Shown here: piece by piece, positions 58,301 through 64,000 of the stretch
Layout: each line of letters begins with the position of its first letter
How positions within the stretch are numbered: position 1 is the first letter of the stretch
Assembly: GCF_025567315.1 (NCBI RefSeq)
Contig: NZ_JAOQJE010000010.1
Span: 1-64,000, forward strand
Length of the DNA: 64,000 bases
Origin: Agathobaculum ammoniilyticum
GTDB taxonomy: Bacteria > Bacillota > Clostridia > Oscillospirales > Butyricicoccaceae
Direction of reading: 5' to 3'
Translations under genes and position numbers: made by a program
The notes under the pieces: model-generated
What the model was told of the DNA's origin: nothing
The model's input: only the letters and a program-made list of their open reading frames with translations
Databases searched by the model: none

Positions 58301-58918
58301 TTCGGCGGCTTGGATCATGTCCTCGCTTCCGGCCAGGATGTAAACGTCATGGTATTCGATACCGAGGTTTACTCCAACACCGGCGGTCAGGCCTCCAAGG
58401 CGACCAACATCGGCGCGGTTGCGCAGTTCGCGGCGTCCGGCAAGACCACCAAGAAGAAGAGCCTCGCCGAGATCGCGATGAGCTACGGCTATGTATACGT
58501 TGCCCAGATCGCTATGGGCGCGAACATGAACCAGACTCTCAAGGCGATTGCGGAAGCGGAAGCCTATCCGGGACCGTCCCTCATCATCGGCTATGCCCCG
58601 TGCGAGATGCACTCCATCAAGGGCGGTATGACCAACTGCCAGGCCGAGATGAAGAAGGCTGTCGACTGCGGCTACTGGAACCTGTTCCGCTTCAACCCGC
58701 AGCTCGCGGAAGAAGGCAAGAACCCGTTCATCCTGGAGTCCAAGGAGCCCAAGACCGAGGACTACCGCAAGTTCATGATGAACGAAGCTCGCTACTCTGC
58801 GCTGACCCGTTCGTTCCCGGATCGCGCCGAGAAGCTGTTCTCCGAATCCGAGGTCGAGTCCACCAAGCGCTATGCACACCTCAAGCGCCTGCAGGACCTG
58901 TACGCTCCGGAAGCGTAA
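55358..58918 (+). CDS. nifJ: Pyruvate:ferredoxin oxidoreductase (single-chain)
   Basis: 1186 aa, full-length homodimeric PFOR. Oxidises pyruvate to acetyl-CoA, CO2 and reduced ferredoxin, the central step of clostridial fermentation. Domain order: TPP-domain I with YPITPSSPMAD (about residues 28-38), gamma-domain, a ferredoxin domain with two 4Fe-4S motifs (CVQCNQCAYVCP and CMGCGVCVGVCP, about 695-765), and TPP-domain VI with CAGCAETSYARL, GDGWAYDIGFGGLDH and YSNTGGQ. AGGAGG precedes the ATG. Codon usage is strongly biased to preferred codons (AAG, CTG, GGC), as for a highly expressed gene. Confidence 0.97.
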   Translation: MARKMKSMDGNTAAAHVSYAFTEVAGIYPITPSSPMADSVDQWAAAGQKNIFGTTVKVIEMQSEAGAAGTVHGSLAAGALTTTYTASQGLLLMIPNMYKIAGELLPCVFHVSARTVASHALNIFGDHSDVMACRQTGFAMLAETNPQEVMDLGAVAHLATIKSRVPFINFFDGFRTSHEIQKIEVWDYEDLKEMCDMDAVEAFRKRALNPEHAMMRGSHENGDVFFQHREACNKFYDAVPEIVEEYMGKVNAKLGTDYQLFNYYGAADADRVIIAMGSICDVAEEVIDYLNAHGEKVGLVKVRLYRPWRADKLLAAIPSTAKKLAVLDRTKEPGAQGEPLYLDVVTALANAGITDKVVIGGRYGLGSKDTPPASVFAVYEELTKAEPKPQFTIGITDDVTYLSLEEKPAPNTAAEGTIECKFWGLGGDGTVGANKNSIKIIGDHTDKYVQAYFQYDSKKTGGVTISHLRFGDKPIKSPYYINKADFVACHNPSYIVKGFPMVRDVKPGGIFMINCQWTDEELDHHMPAVAKRYIASNNIQLYTINAIDKAIEIGMGKRTNTILQSAFFTLAKVMPQEEAIGYMKDAATKSYLKKGQDIVDMNHKAIDVGATAFHKVEIPASWANAADEADNRDLQGRPEVVKMVKDVMEPIGRMDGDSLPVSAFAGEHVDGSFEHGAAAYEKRGVAVTVPTWNAETCVQCNQCAYVCPHATIRPFALTEEEAAAAPASAKIVDIKAGKGKGVYKYTMAVSPLDCMGCGVCVGVCPTKSLTMVPQEQEAAQQDAFDYCVAKVAEKADMISTASVKDSQFKKPLLEFSGSCAGCAETSYARLITQVCGDRMYISNATGCSSIWGGPAATSPYTVDANGHGPAWANSLFEDNAEHGLGMYYGQLAIRERLISKLEEMAAADATPAETKDAIAKFLETKDNGAANAEPAKALAAVLEQGAAAGCDACKEIVAHKEYLAKKSVWIFGGDGWAYDIGFGGLDHVLASGQDVNVMVFDTEVYSNTGGQASKATNIGAVAQFAASGKTTKKKSLAEIAMSYGYVYVAQIAMGANMNQTLKAIAEAEAYPGPSLIIGYAPCEMHSIKGGMTNCQAEMKKAVDCGYWNLFRFNPQLAEEGKNPFILESKEPKTEDYRKFMMNEARYSALTRSFPDRAEKLFSESEVESTKRYAHLKRLQDLYAPEA

Positions 58919-58934
58919 GCTACAAAAGAATGAC

Positions 58935-58971
58935 AAAGCCCCTGCGGATATTTATCCGCAGGGGCTTTTGT
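58935..58971 (+). terminator. Terminator after nifJ
   Basis: AAAGCCCCTGCGGATA-TTTA-TCCGCAGGGGCTTTTG. Confidence 0.9.
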
Positions 58972-58998
58972 GTTACAATGGGAAAAAGGGAGGCCGGT

Positions 58999-59337
58999 AT
59001 GAAGCAGGGGATCTTCAGGCGCTTGTGCGGCCTACTGCTGGCGGCTGTGGCGGTGTATGGACTGACATTTGGCGCGCTGGCGTTACGAGGCCTGCGCTAT
59101 GTGGCGCCGGACACGGAAAGCTGGCGGATGCTGCCGTATATCGTACCCGCCGCGCGGTATGAGGAGGAAACGAGCGTTCGGTACCGGCAGGGCATGTAAA
59201 CGGAGGCGTCCCTTGCTATCCGGTGCTATGACGCGCAGGGGCGCACGATCACCGAAAGCGTTTATGCGGAGGATGGGGCGGAAACCTATCGTGCCGAGAT
59301 CGTTTATCACGAGATTACCAGACAGCGTACCGAATAA
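58999..59337 (+). pseudogene. Small membrane protein gene interrupted by an in-frame TAA
   Basis: From the ATG at 58999 (AAAGGGAGG upstream) 66 codons run to a TAA at 59197-59199: a cytoplasmic start, one transmembrane helix (LLLAAVAVYGLTFGALAL) and a short external part. Beyond that stop the same frame stays open for 45 more codons (59200-59334), with sensible protein content (YDAQGRTITESVYAEDGAETYRA-like beta pattern), to a second TAA at 59335. One substitution in the first TAA would restore a 112-residue protein. Product family not recognised. Confidence 0.6.
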
Positions 59338-59353
59338 AAAGGAGGATGGAACG

Positions 59354-60991
59354 ATGAAAAGATGGATAGCGGCCGTGCTGACGGCCTGCATGCTGGCGGT
59401 TCCGGCGGGGGCCGCGGACCAGCCGAGCGACTGGGCGCTGGAAGCGGTGCAGACCGCGCGCGAGGCGGGGCTGGTGCCGGAAAAGCTGGACAGCGCCTAT
59501 GACAGGGCGGCGACAAGGGCAGAGTTTTGCGCGCTGGCGGCGGCGGTTTACCGTTCGTGGGAAACTGAAGGGTTGCTGGGTAAAGTGGAAAAGGATACCG
59601 TATTGTTCACGGACTGTAAGGAGGGGGATGTGCTGCTATGTGCGTCGGTCGGCATCGTCAATGGAGTGGGAGGCGGAAGGTTCGAGCCGGGCCGATCACT
59701 CCAGAGACAGGAGGCGGCCAGTATGCTACACCGGCTGGGCGCGCTGCGGGCAGATTACGACGGCAGCGTGCAGGGCCGTCTGCCGCATGTGTTCGCGGAT
59801 GGCGCGGATATCGCCTCGTGGGCGCGCAATGATATCAACTGGGTCTACCGCCACGGCATCATGACGGGGACGGGAGGCAATGCGTTTGAGCCGGCGGGAG
59901 AGTATACCCGCGAGCAGTCGATCGCAACCATGCTGCGCCTATATGCCGCACAGTATGCGGCCGAGATCCCAAAAGAGCAAGGGGAAGCATACCGTGTCGT
60001 AGTGGACTATTCCGGCGCGGGGGTGGGCCGCGTACATATCGAGGATGCAGCCGGTAACCGTCTGCTGACCGATTTTGCGGGTACGGACGGCTATTTTTAT
60101 GATGCCAGACTGTTGGGTGAATGGGCAAGCCTGCACTGGCAGCCGGATGTGGAAAGCGGATTTGCGTGCGCGTTATGCAACCTGAGAACCGGCGACACAT
60201 TGGCGGATTATTATGCTGACGGCGTGGACGAGCAGTCGGGTTCGGCATGGGCGTACTCGATGGAAAAAGGCGCGGCGGACAGCCGTATCCTGTATGCGGA
60301 CGGCACATACAGCACGCAAACCTACCAGTCGGTCACGGGCTGGGCAAACGGCAGGGCGATCGTCCGCGAGGGGGATGCCGTCCGCGCGATCGACCGCGGC
60401 GGGAATACCCTCTGGCGCATGAATATTTCGCTCGATCAGGTGCAGGTGTACGGCGGGATCGGCGACCGCCTTGTGATAGAACGCGACGGGGCATACTGCC
60501 TGATTACCGATGGCAAGATGGGAACGGTGAGCGAAACGCCGATGCTCCTGAACCGATGGAGCGATACTTATATCGCACAGGACAGCGGGTACTATACGCT
60601 GTATGACTTTTCCGGCCGCCGTTTAAGCGAAACCTATGCCAACGCGATGATCGAGACGGGGCAGGACATTTATGCCTGCTGGCTGTCGGACACTGAGTAT
60701 GCCTATATCCGCTGCACGGAGTACGGAAATCCCCAAACTCTGTTTACGGTTTCCGTCAGCCAGCGGCCGGGGCCTCTGGCGACCGATGGCGCGGGGGTGT
60801 ATGCCTTGCGGACCGGCGCGCAGACCGTTGCCTGCTTCGACCGTTTTGGGGATACGCTCGGCGCGATCGAAGTGCCGTTCGCAGTCGGGGAAGTGGATTT
60901 TGCAGACGGATGCGTCCGTATCAGGGGGGAGGCGCTTGGAACCGCTCAGCAGACCATACTCTTCTTTCCGACCGGAGAGCCGGCCGAATAA
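59354..60991 (+). CDS. SLH-domain surface protein
   Basis: 545 aa. Signal peptide MKRWIAAVLTACMLAVPAGAA. SLH repeats span about residues 22-200 (ATRAEFCALAAAVYRSW, FEPGRSLQRQEAASMLHRLG, FEPAGEYTREQSIATMLRLY). The remainder, about 210-545, is a beta-rich extracellular domain with repeated ..GYYTLYDFSGRRL and WANGRAIVREGDAVRAIDRGGNTLW motifs, like a WG-repeat or beta-propeller domain. Ligand unknown. AAAAAGGAGG lies 8 bases before the ATG at 59354. Its SLH region resembles that of the peptidase gene at 52157. Confidence 0.85.
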   Translation: MKRWIAAVLTACMLAVPAGAADQPSDWALEAVQTAREAGLVPEKLDSAYDRAATRAEFCALAAAVYRSWETEGLLGKVEKDTVLFTDCKEGDVLLCASVGIVNGVGGGRFEPGRSLQRQEAASMLHRLGALRADYDGSVQGRLPHVFADGADIASWARNDINWVYRHGIMTGTGGNAFEPAGEYTREQSIATMLRLYAAQYAAEIPKEQGEAYRVVVDYSGAGVGRVHIEDAAGNRLLTDFAGTDGYFYDARLLGEWASLHWQPDVESGFACALCNLRTGDTLADYYADGVDEQSGSAWAYSMEKGAADSRILYADGTYSTQTYQSVTGWANGRAIVREGDAVRAIDRGGNTLWRMNISLDQVQVYGGIGDRLVIERDGAYCLITDGKMGTVSETPMLLNRWSDTYIAQDSGYYTLYDFSGRRLSETYANAMIETGQDIYACWLSDTEYAYIRCTEYGNPQTLFTVSVSQRPGPLATDGAGVYALRTGAQTVACFDRFGDTLGAIEVPFAVGEVDFADGCVRIRGEALGTAQQTILFFPTGEPAE

Positions 60992-60994
60992 ACC

Positions 60995-61041
60995 AAAACG
61001 CAAAACAGGAGCAGCAAGAGCTGCTCCTGTTTTGCGTTTTA
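60995..61041. terminator. Bidirectional terminator
   Basis: A 21-bp perfect stem with loop AAGA between the SLH gene and tcdA. Confidence 0.9.
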
Positions 61042-61749
61042 CCGTACGCCCGTCAGGTCCTTGATACATTCGCCCGCGAGGATCATGCCCGCTACCGGCG
61101 GCACAAAGGAAACGCTGCCGGGTACGGCGCGCCCCGCAGTGCCCTTCTGCTCGTCCGAGGGCAAGGGCGTGCGTGGTTCCTCCCTGGAGTAGACGACCTT
61201 CAGGCGCTTGATGCGGCGTTTTTTGCATTCCAGCCGGATGACCCGCGCGAGCGGGCAGACCGAGGTTTTGTAAATATCCGTAACTTCAAACCGCGTGGGA
61301 TCGAGCTTGTTGCCTGTTCCCATGGAGCAAATCAACGGCACGCCCAGCCGGTCGCATTCGGCGATCAGATGCAGCTTGGCGGTTACGGTGTCGATCGCGT
61401 CGATCACATAGTCGAAGCGGCTGAGGTCGAGCGCGCTGTCCGGCGTATAGAACATGCGGAGCGCATGGACGGTACAGCGCGGGTTGATATCCGCGATGCG
61501 CGCGCGCATCGCGTCCACCTTCGGCTGACCGGACGTGGACGCAAGCGCGATAAGCTGGCGGTTGCGGTTGGTGAGCGCAACCGTATCGTTATCGATCAAC
61601 GTCAGCTCGCCTACGCCGGCGCGCGCGAGCGCTTCGCACGCGAACGAGCCGACACCGCCCACGCCGAACACGGCGACATGGGACGCGGCGAGCGTCTGGA
61701 TGGCCTGTGCGCCGAGCAGCAGCTCGGCGCGGGAAAATTCATGCAGCAT
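61039..61749 (-). CDS. tcdA: tRNA threonylcarbamoyladenosine dehydratase TcdA (ThiF/MoeB family)
   Basis: 236 aa E1-like enzyme. Adenylate-binding VAVFGVGGVGSFACEALARAGVGELTLID at about residues 26-54, with NRNRQL and the C-terminal GSVSFVPPVAGMILAGE. Forms cyclic t6A in ANN-decoding tRNAs. The usual family length is about 245. ATG at 61749 with GAGG upstream. Terminates at the shared stem 60995-61041. Confidence 0.88.
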   Translation of the reverse strand: MLHEFSRAELLLGAQAIQTLAASHVAVFGVGGVGSFACEALARAGVGELTLIDNDTVALTNRNRQLIALASTSGQPKVDAMRARIADINPRCTVHALRMFYTPDSALDLSRFDYVIDAIDTVTAKLHLIAECDRLGVPLICSMGTGNKLDPTRFEVTDIYKTSVCPLARVIRLECKKRRIKRLKVVYSREEPRTPLPSDEQKGTAGRAVPGSVSFVPPVAGMILAGECIKDLTGVR

Positions 61750-61805
61750 AAAGAAACCTCGTAAACAGTCACGCAGCGGCACAGGACGCGCCGGTGAAAA
61801 TGAAA

Positions 61806-61837
61806 CGCACCGAGGCCCTCTGGGCGGCCTCGGTGCG
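61806..61837 (-). terminator. Terminator of the sortase-like gene
   Basis: CGCACCGAGGCC and GGCCTCGGTGCG form a perfect 12-bp stem followed on the minus strand by TTTCATTTTC. Confidence 0.75.
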
Positions 61838-61848
61838 GGACGGACAGA

Positions 61849-62499
61849 TCAGCTGCGAGGTTCCGAGGCGGTCAGCTCCGCCTGGACGACCAGCCGCTGT
61901 TTGAGAGAGCCGGACGGCGTACCGGTAAACAGGGTGAGCACGGCCTCGCGTCCCTCGACAGGCTCGGTCACCCAGACCTCAGTAGGCTCGACCGTTACCG
62001 CCTGGAATACCGTATAGGTATATTGCGTGTCTTGGTCGGCGAGCAGGATGGTATCCCCTTCGCCGAGTAATTCCAAATGACGCATCAAATCGTCGGAGCG
62101 GTCGCCCGCGATCACGCAGTTGCCGGACGCACCGGGCAGCGCGCTTCCCGCGAGATGCCCTGCGCCAAGCGCGAGGTCTTTCAGCTCGGTGCCTTCGACC
62201 ACGTTGTCGGCGGTGCCGAGCTTGGGCAGCTTGATCACGCCAACCTGTAGCGCCTCTTCCGGAGCGGTCGCCGTGCCGTAGGCGTCGCAGTCGGTCAGGT
62301 AAACCAGATCCTCCTCGGCGGGGAGGCTTTGCTCAATCCATTGCTCGGAGACCGGCGCAGGATCCGCCGCGATTGTCTCCTTGCCGACCAGCGTACCCCA
62401 GGGATAGTTGATGCCCTCGGTCAACAGGCCGAAAGCCGCGATCGCGATACCCGAGATTAACAGGCCGCGTTCGATGGTTGTCTTTGTTTTACGTTCCAT
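61849..62499 (-). CDS. Class D sortase-like protein lacking catalytic His and Cys
   Basis: 216 aa. N-terminal transmembrane helix (LLISGIAIAAFGLLTEGI), then a sortase beta-barrel (VGVIKLPKLGTADNVVEGTELKDLALGAGHLAGSALPG). Active sortases have G-x-x-x-I-A-G-H-R, T-L-x-T-C and an Arg near the end. Here the first site reads VIAGDRSDDL, with Asp133 for His (GAC, 62101-62103), and the second TLFTGTP, with Gly193 for Cys (GGT, 61921-61923). Arg202 is kept (KQRLVVQAEL). Each change is one base from the active codon. The frame is intact and has its own promoter, so a folded but inactive protein is likely. Start ATG 62499. Confidence 0.85.
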   Translation of the reverse strand: MERKTKTTIERGLLISGIAIAAFGLLTEGINYPWGTLVGKETIAADPAPVSEQWIEQSLPAEEDLVYLTDCDAYGTATAPEEALQVGVIKLPKLGTADNVVEGTELKDLALGAGHLAGSALPGASGNCVIAGDRSDDLMRHLELLGEGDTILLADQDTQYTYTVFQAVTVEPTEVWVTEPVEGREAVLTLFTGTPSGSLKQRLVVQAELTASEPRS

Positions 62500-62518
62500 G
62501 CAAATCACCTAATATGAG

Positions 62519-62546
62519 AGTATACTGAACGGCGGCGTGTTGTCAA
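62519..62546 (-). promoter_or_regulatory. Promoter of the sortase-like gene
   Basis: Minus-strand TTGACA (62541-62546) and TATACT (62519-62524), spacer 16. Confidence 0.75.
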
Positions 62547-62564
62547 CCGCCATGCAGAAAACTG

Positions 62565-62592
62565 AAAAAACCTGTCCGCGGGACAGGTTTTT
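62565..62592 (-). terminator. Terminator of the tRNA-Phe/tRNA-Gly unit
   Basis: AAAAAACCTGTCC-GCG-GGACAGGTTTTT directly after tRNA-Gly. Confidence 0.85.
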
Positions 62593-62595
62593 GGG

Positions 62596-62671
62596 TGGAG
62601 CGGCTGACGAGGCTCGAACTCGCTACCTCCACCTTGGCAAGGTGGCGCTCTACCAGATGAGCTACAGCCGC
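62596..62671 (-). tRNA. tRNA-Gly (anticodon GCC), second identical copy
   Basis: 76 nt, identical to 39950-40025, including the encoded CCA. Second tRNA of a two-gene unit with tRNA-Phe. Confidence 0.97.
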
Positions 62672-62679
62672 ATATAAAA

Positions 62680-62755
62680 TGGTGCCTCCGGGCGGAATCG
62701 AACCACCGACACGGGGATTTTCAGTCCCCTGCTCTACCGACTGAGCTACAGAGGC
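62680..62755 (-). tRNA. tRNA-Phe (anticodon GAA), CCA encoded
   Basis: 76 nt: acceptor GCCTCTG with CGGAGGC, anticodon stem GGGGA/TCCCC with loop CTGAAAA (anticodon GAA), T-loop GTTCGAT, encoded CCA. Eight bases separate it from tRNA-Gly. Confidence 0.97.
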
Positions 62756-62775
62756 GTTTCGCAATGTGCTTGTTA

Positions 62776-62804
62776 AGTATAGTCGATTTTTGCGGAAAAG
62801 TCAA
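62776..62804 (-). promoter_or_regulatory. Promoter of tRNA-Phe/tRNA-Gly
   Basis: Minus-strand TTGACT (62799-62804) and TATACT (62776-62781), spacer 17. Confidence 0.8.
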
Positions 62805-62832
62805 CCATAAATTTTCCTTTTCTGCGGGAAGC

Positions 62833-62862
62833 TTGCGCACATGTTCGGGTTCATGGTATGAT
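62833..62862 (+). promoter_or_regulatory. Promoter of addB
   Basis: TTGCGC (62833-62838) and TATGAT (62857-62862), spacer 18. Confidence 0.5.
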
Positions 62863-62888
62863 AAAAAGCAATGGAAGGGGAGAGTGCC

Positions 62889-64000
62889 ATGCGCATTTGG
62901 ACCGGCCGCGCGGGCAGCGGCAAAACAACGGCAATCCTGCGGGAGATCGCCGCCCGCTGTGAAAGCGGCGGGGGGCGGCAGATCTTACTTGTGCCGGAGC
63001 TGAATTCACACCGTATGGAGCGGTCGCTCGCCGCGGCGACGGACAATCGGGGCGCGCGCACCGCCGAGGTTCTGACGTTCTCCCGCCTGGCTGATCGGGT
63101 GTTTTCCGAGGTCGGCGGGCTGGCGCAGCAGATGCTGACACCGGCCGGACAGCTCCTCACCCTACAGGAGGCCGCGCGCCGTGTTCAGGGCGGGCTGTCC
63201 GTATGGGGCGGTCTGGCGGACAAGCCCGAGCTGCTCGGCGAGGCGCTGGGGGTGGTGGACGAGTGCAAGACCTGTGCGGTCGCGCCGGAGGCGCTGTTCG
63301 CCGCTGCGGAGACGTGCAGGGACACGGCGCTCGCAGCGAAGCTGTCCGATCTGGCGCAGTTATTGACCGCGTATGAGCGTCTGTGCGACGAATCCCTGCC
63401 CGACCCACGCGACCGGCTGACCCATCTGCGCGACCGGCTCGCAGAAAGTCATGTGCTGGACGGCGCGGCGGTGTATCTGGACGGCTTTCTGGGCTTTACG
63501 CCGCAGGAGCTGGCCGTGGTCGACGCCGTGCTGGCGGCGGGCGTGCCGCTGGCGGCGGCGGTCGCCTGCGATATGGCGTATCCGGAAATATTCGTCACGG
63601 GCTGCAAAACGGTCAAGACTCTGGAGCGCATGGCAAAGCGGCATAACCGGAAAGCGGAGCGCATCGAGCTTGGCGCAAGCAGGGTTGCGCGGCCGGCGGG
63701 CCTGGCGGCGGTGGAGGCACAAGGTCTGTTGCCCGTGCGTGTTCCGCAGGAGTCGTGCGAAGGGGTGCGCCTGTACGCTGCCGCGTCGCCGTTTGACGAG
63801 TGCGAGCACGCGGCGGCCTATATCCGGCGCAAGGTGCGCGATGAGGGCGCGCGCTACCGCGATTTCGTGGTGGCCGCGCGTGACATCGAGCCGTACAGTG
63901 CGTTTCTCGCCATGGCGATGGCGCGATATGACGTGCCGGTGTTCCTTGCGGAAAAGCCCGACCTGCTCTCACGCCCGCCGATGGCGCTGGTCACGGGCGC
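62889..64000 (+). CDS. addB: Helicase-exonuclease AddAB subunit AddB (partial, runs off the window)
   Basis: The first 370 codons of AddB (full length about 1100-1150 aa). Walker A-like IWTGRAGSGKTTAIL at residues 3-17, then the inactivated-helicase domain including VLTFSRLADRVFSEVGG and VYLDGFLGFTPQELAVV. With AddA it resects double-strand breaks for RecA. GAAGGGGAG precedes the ATG at 62889. The nuclease domain and iron-sulphur cysteines lie beyond the window. addA is expected next. Confidence 0.92.
   Translation, partial: MRIWTGRAGSGKTTAILREIAARCESGGGRQILLVPELNSHRMERSLAAATDNRGARTAEVLTFSRLADRVFSEVGGLAQQMLTPAGQLLTLQEAARRVQGGLSVWGGLADKPELLGEALGVVDECKTCAVAPEALFAAAETCRDTALAAKLSDLAQLLTAYERLCDESLPDPRDRLTHLRDRLAESHVLDGAAVYLDGFLGFTPQELAVVDAVLAAGVPLAAAVACDMAYPEIFVTGCKTVKTLERMAKRHNRKAERIELGASRVARPAGLAAVEAQGLLPVRVPQESCEGVRLYAAASPFDECEHAAAYIRRKVRDEGARYRDFVVAARDIEPYSAFLAMAMARYDVPVFLAEKPDLLSRPPMALVTG

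Noticed and set aside
55316..58936. 1206-codon minus-strand frame opposite nifJ
   Set aside because: Exact antisense of the PFOR coding frame with strong codon bias, which suppresses antisense stops. No translation signals or domain pattern.
1..64000. CRISPR arrays, prophage or plasmid replication modules
   Set aside because: I saw no regularly spaced direct repeats, phage structural or integrase genes, or replication initiator genes anywhere in the window.

Overview
The window looks like a chromosomal segment of a GC-rich, spore-forming, anaerobic member of the Clostridia. The signs are Firmicutes-type sporulation genes (ylbJ, yqfC, yqfD), a long single-chain pyruvate:ferredoxin oxidoreductase, an AddB-type recombination nuclease, an infC-rpmI-rplT operon with an attenuated leader, a MurE with the DNPR signature of meso-diaminopimelate peptidoglycan, SLH-domain surface proteins, a yjdF riboswitch and many consensus sigma-A promoters. 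A relative of Butyricicoccus/Agathobaculum (Oscillospirales) is my guess. No rRNA gene is present, so that placement is inference.

Layout. Positions 1-3.9 kb hold the end of an IS256-like element that has cut into a tctB gene, followed by tctA, a D-2-hydroxyacid dehydrogenase and a transaldolase-like gene. This block is visibly less GC-rich than the rest and looks like an acquired carboxylate/sugar-acid catabolic cluster. From 3.9 to 6.7 kb on the minus strand lie ylbJ, a small cysteine-rich protein and a DacF-like carboxypeptidase. From 6.8 to 12.4 kb the plus-strand run yqfC-yqfD-phoH-ybeY-dgkA-era-recO-small membrane protein is almost gapless, followed by mutS2, a Crh-like HPr protein, uvrC, rsmD, coaD and a coiled-coil protein. 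From 19.1 to 32.2 kb is the division and cell-wall (dcw) cluster mraZ-rsmH-ftsL-PASTA PBP-murE-murF-mraY-ftsW-murG-ftsQ-ftsZ. murC, murD, murB and ftsA are not in it. ftsZ has its own promoter.

From 32.4 to 46 kb the content is mixed. It includes a CorA-type transporter, yjdF with its riboswitch, a membrane GT2 glycosyltransferase, and a minus-strand operon of a GH10-like lipid/wall hydrolase candidate, an acyl-ACP thioesterase and a degenerate MNT/HEPN pair. Then come pyridoxamine kinase, a 2Fe-2S thioredoxin-like protein, tRNA-Gly, a membrane-anchored XRE regulator, a HAD-LUD fusion, malQ, trmB, a NifX-like protein with a DUF134 regulator, and an unusual phosphoribosyltransferase. A 6S RNA is recognisable at about 46.35-46.53 kb. 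From 47 kb follow infC-rpmI-rplT, a small stand-alone transcription unit with a 30-codon ORF, an XRE-TPR regulator, an Lrp/AsnC regulator, a MATE transporter, an SLH-M15 peptidase, a YifB/ComM ATPase, nifJ (PFOR), a broken membrane-protein gene, an SLH protein, tcdA, a sortase homologue lacking its catalytic His and Cys, tRNA-Gly, tRNA-Phe and the first part of addB.

Most promising for follow-up: the inactive-looking sortase, the HPr protein with Tyr at position 15, the apparent ATA start of uvrC, the degenerate MNT/HEPN pair, the small 48.6 kb transcription unit, the NifX/DUF134 locus with paired palindromic operators, and a consensus LexA-type box in front of the dcw cluster. I did not find a clear multi-gene system of wholly unknown type.
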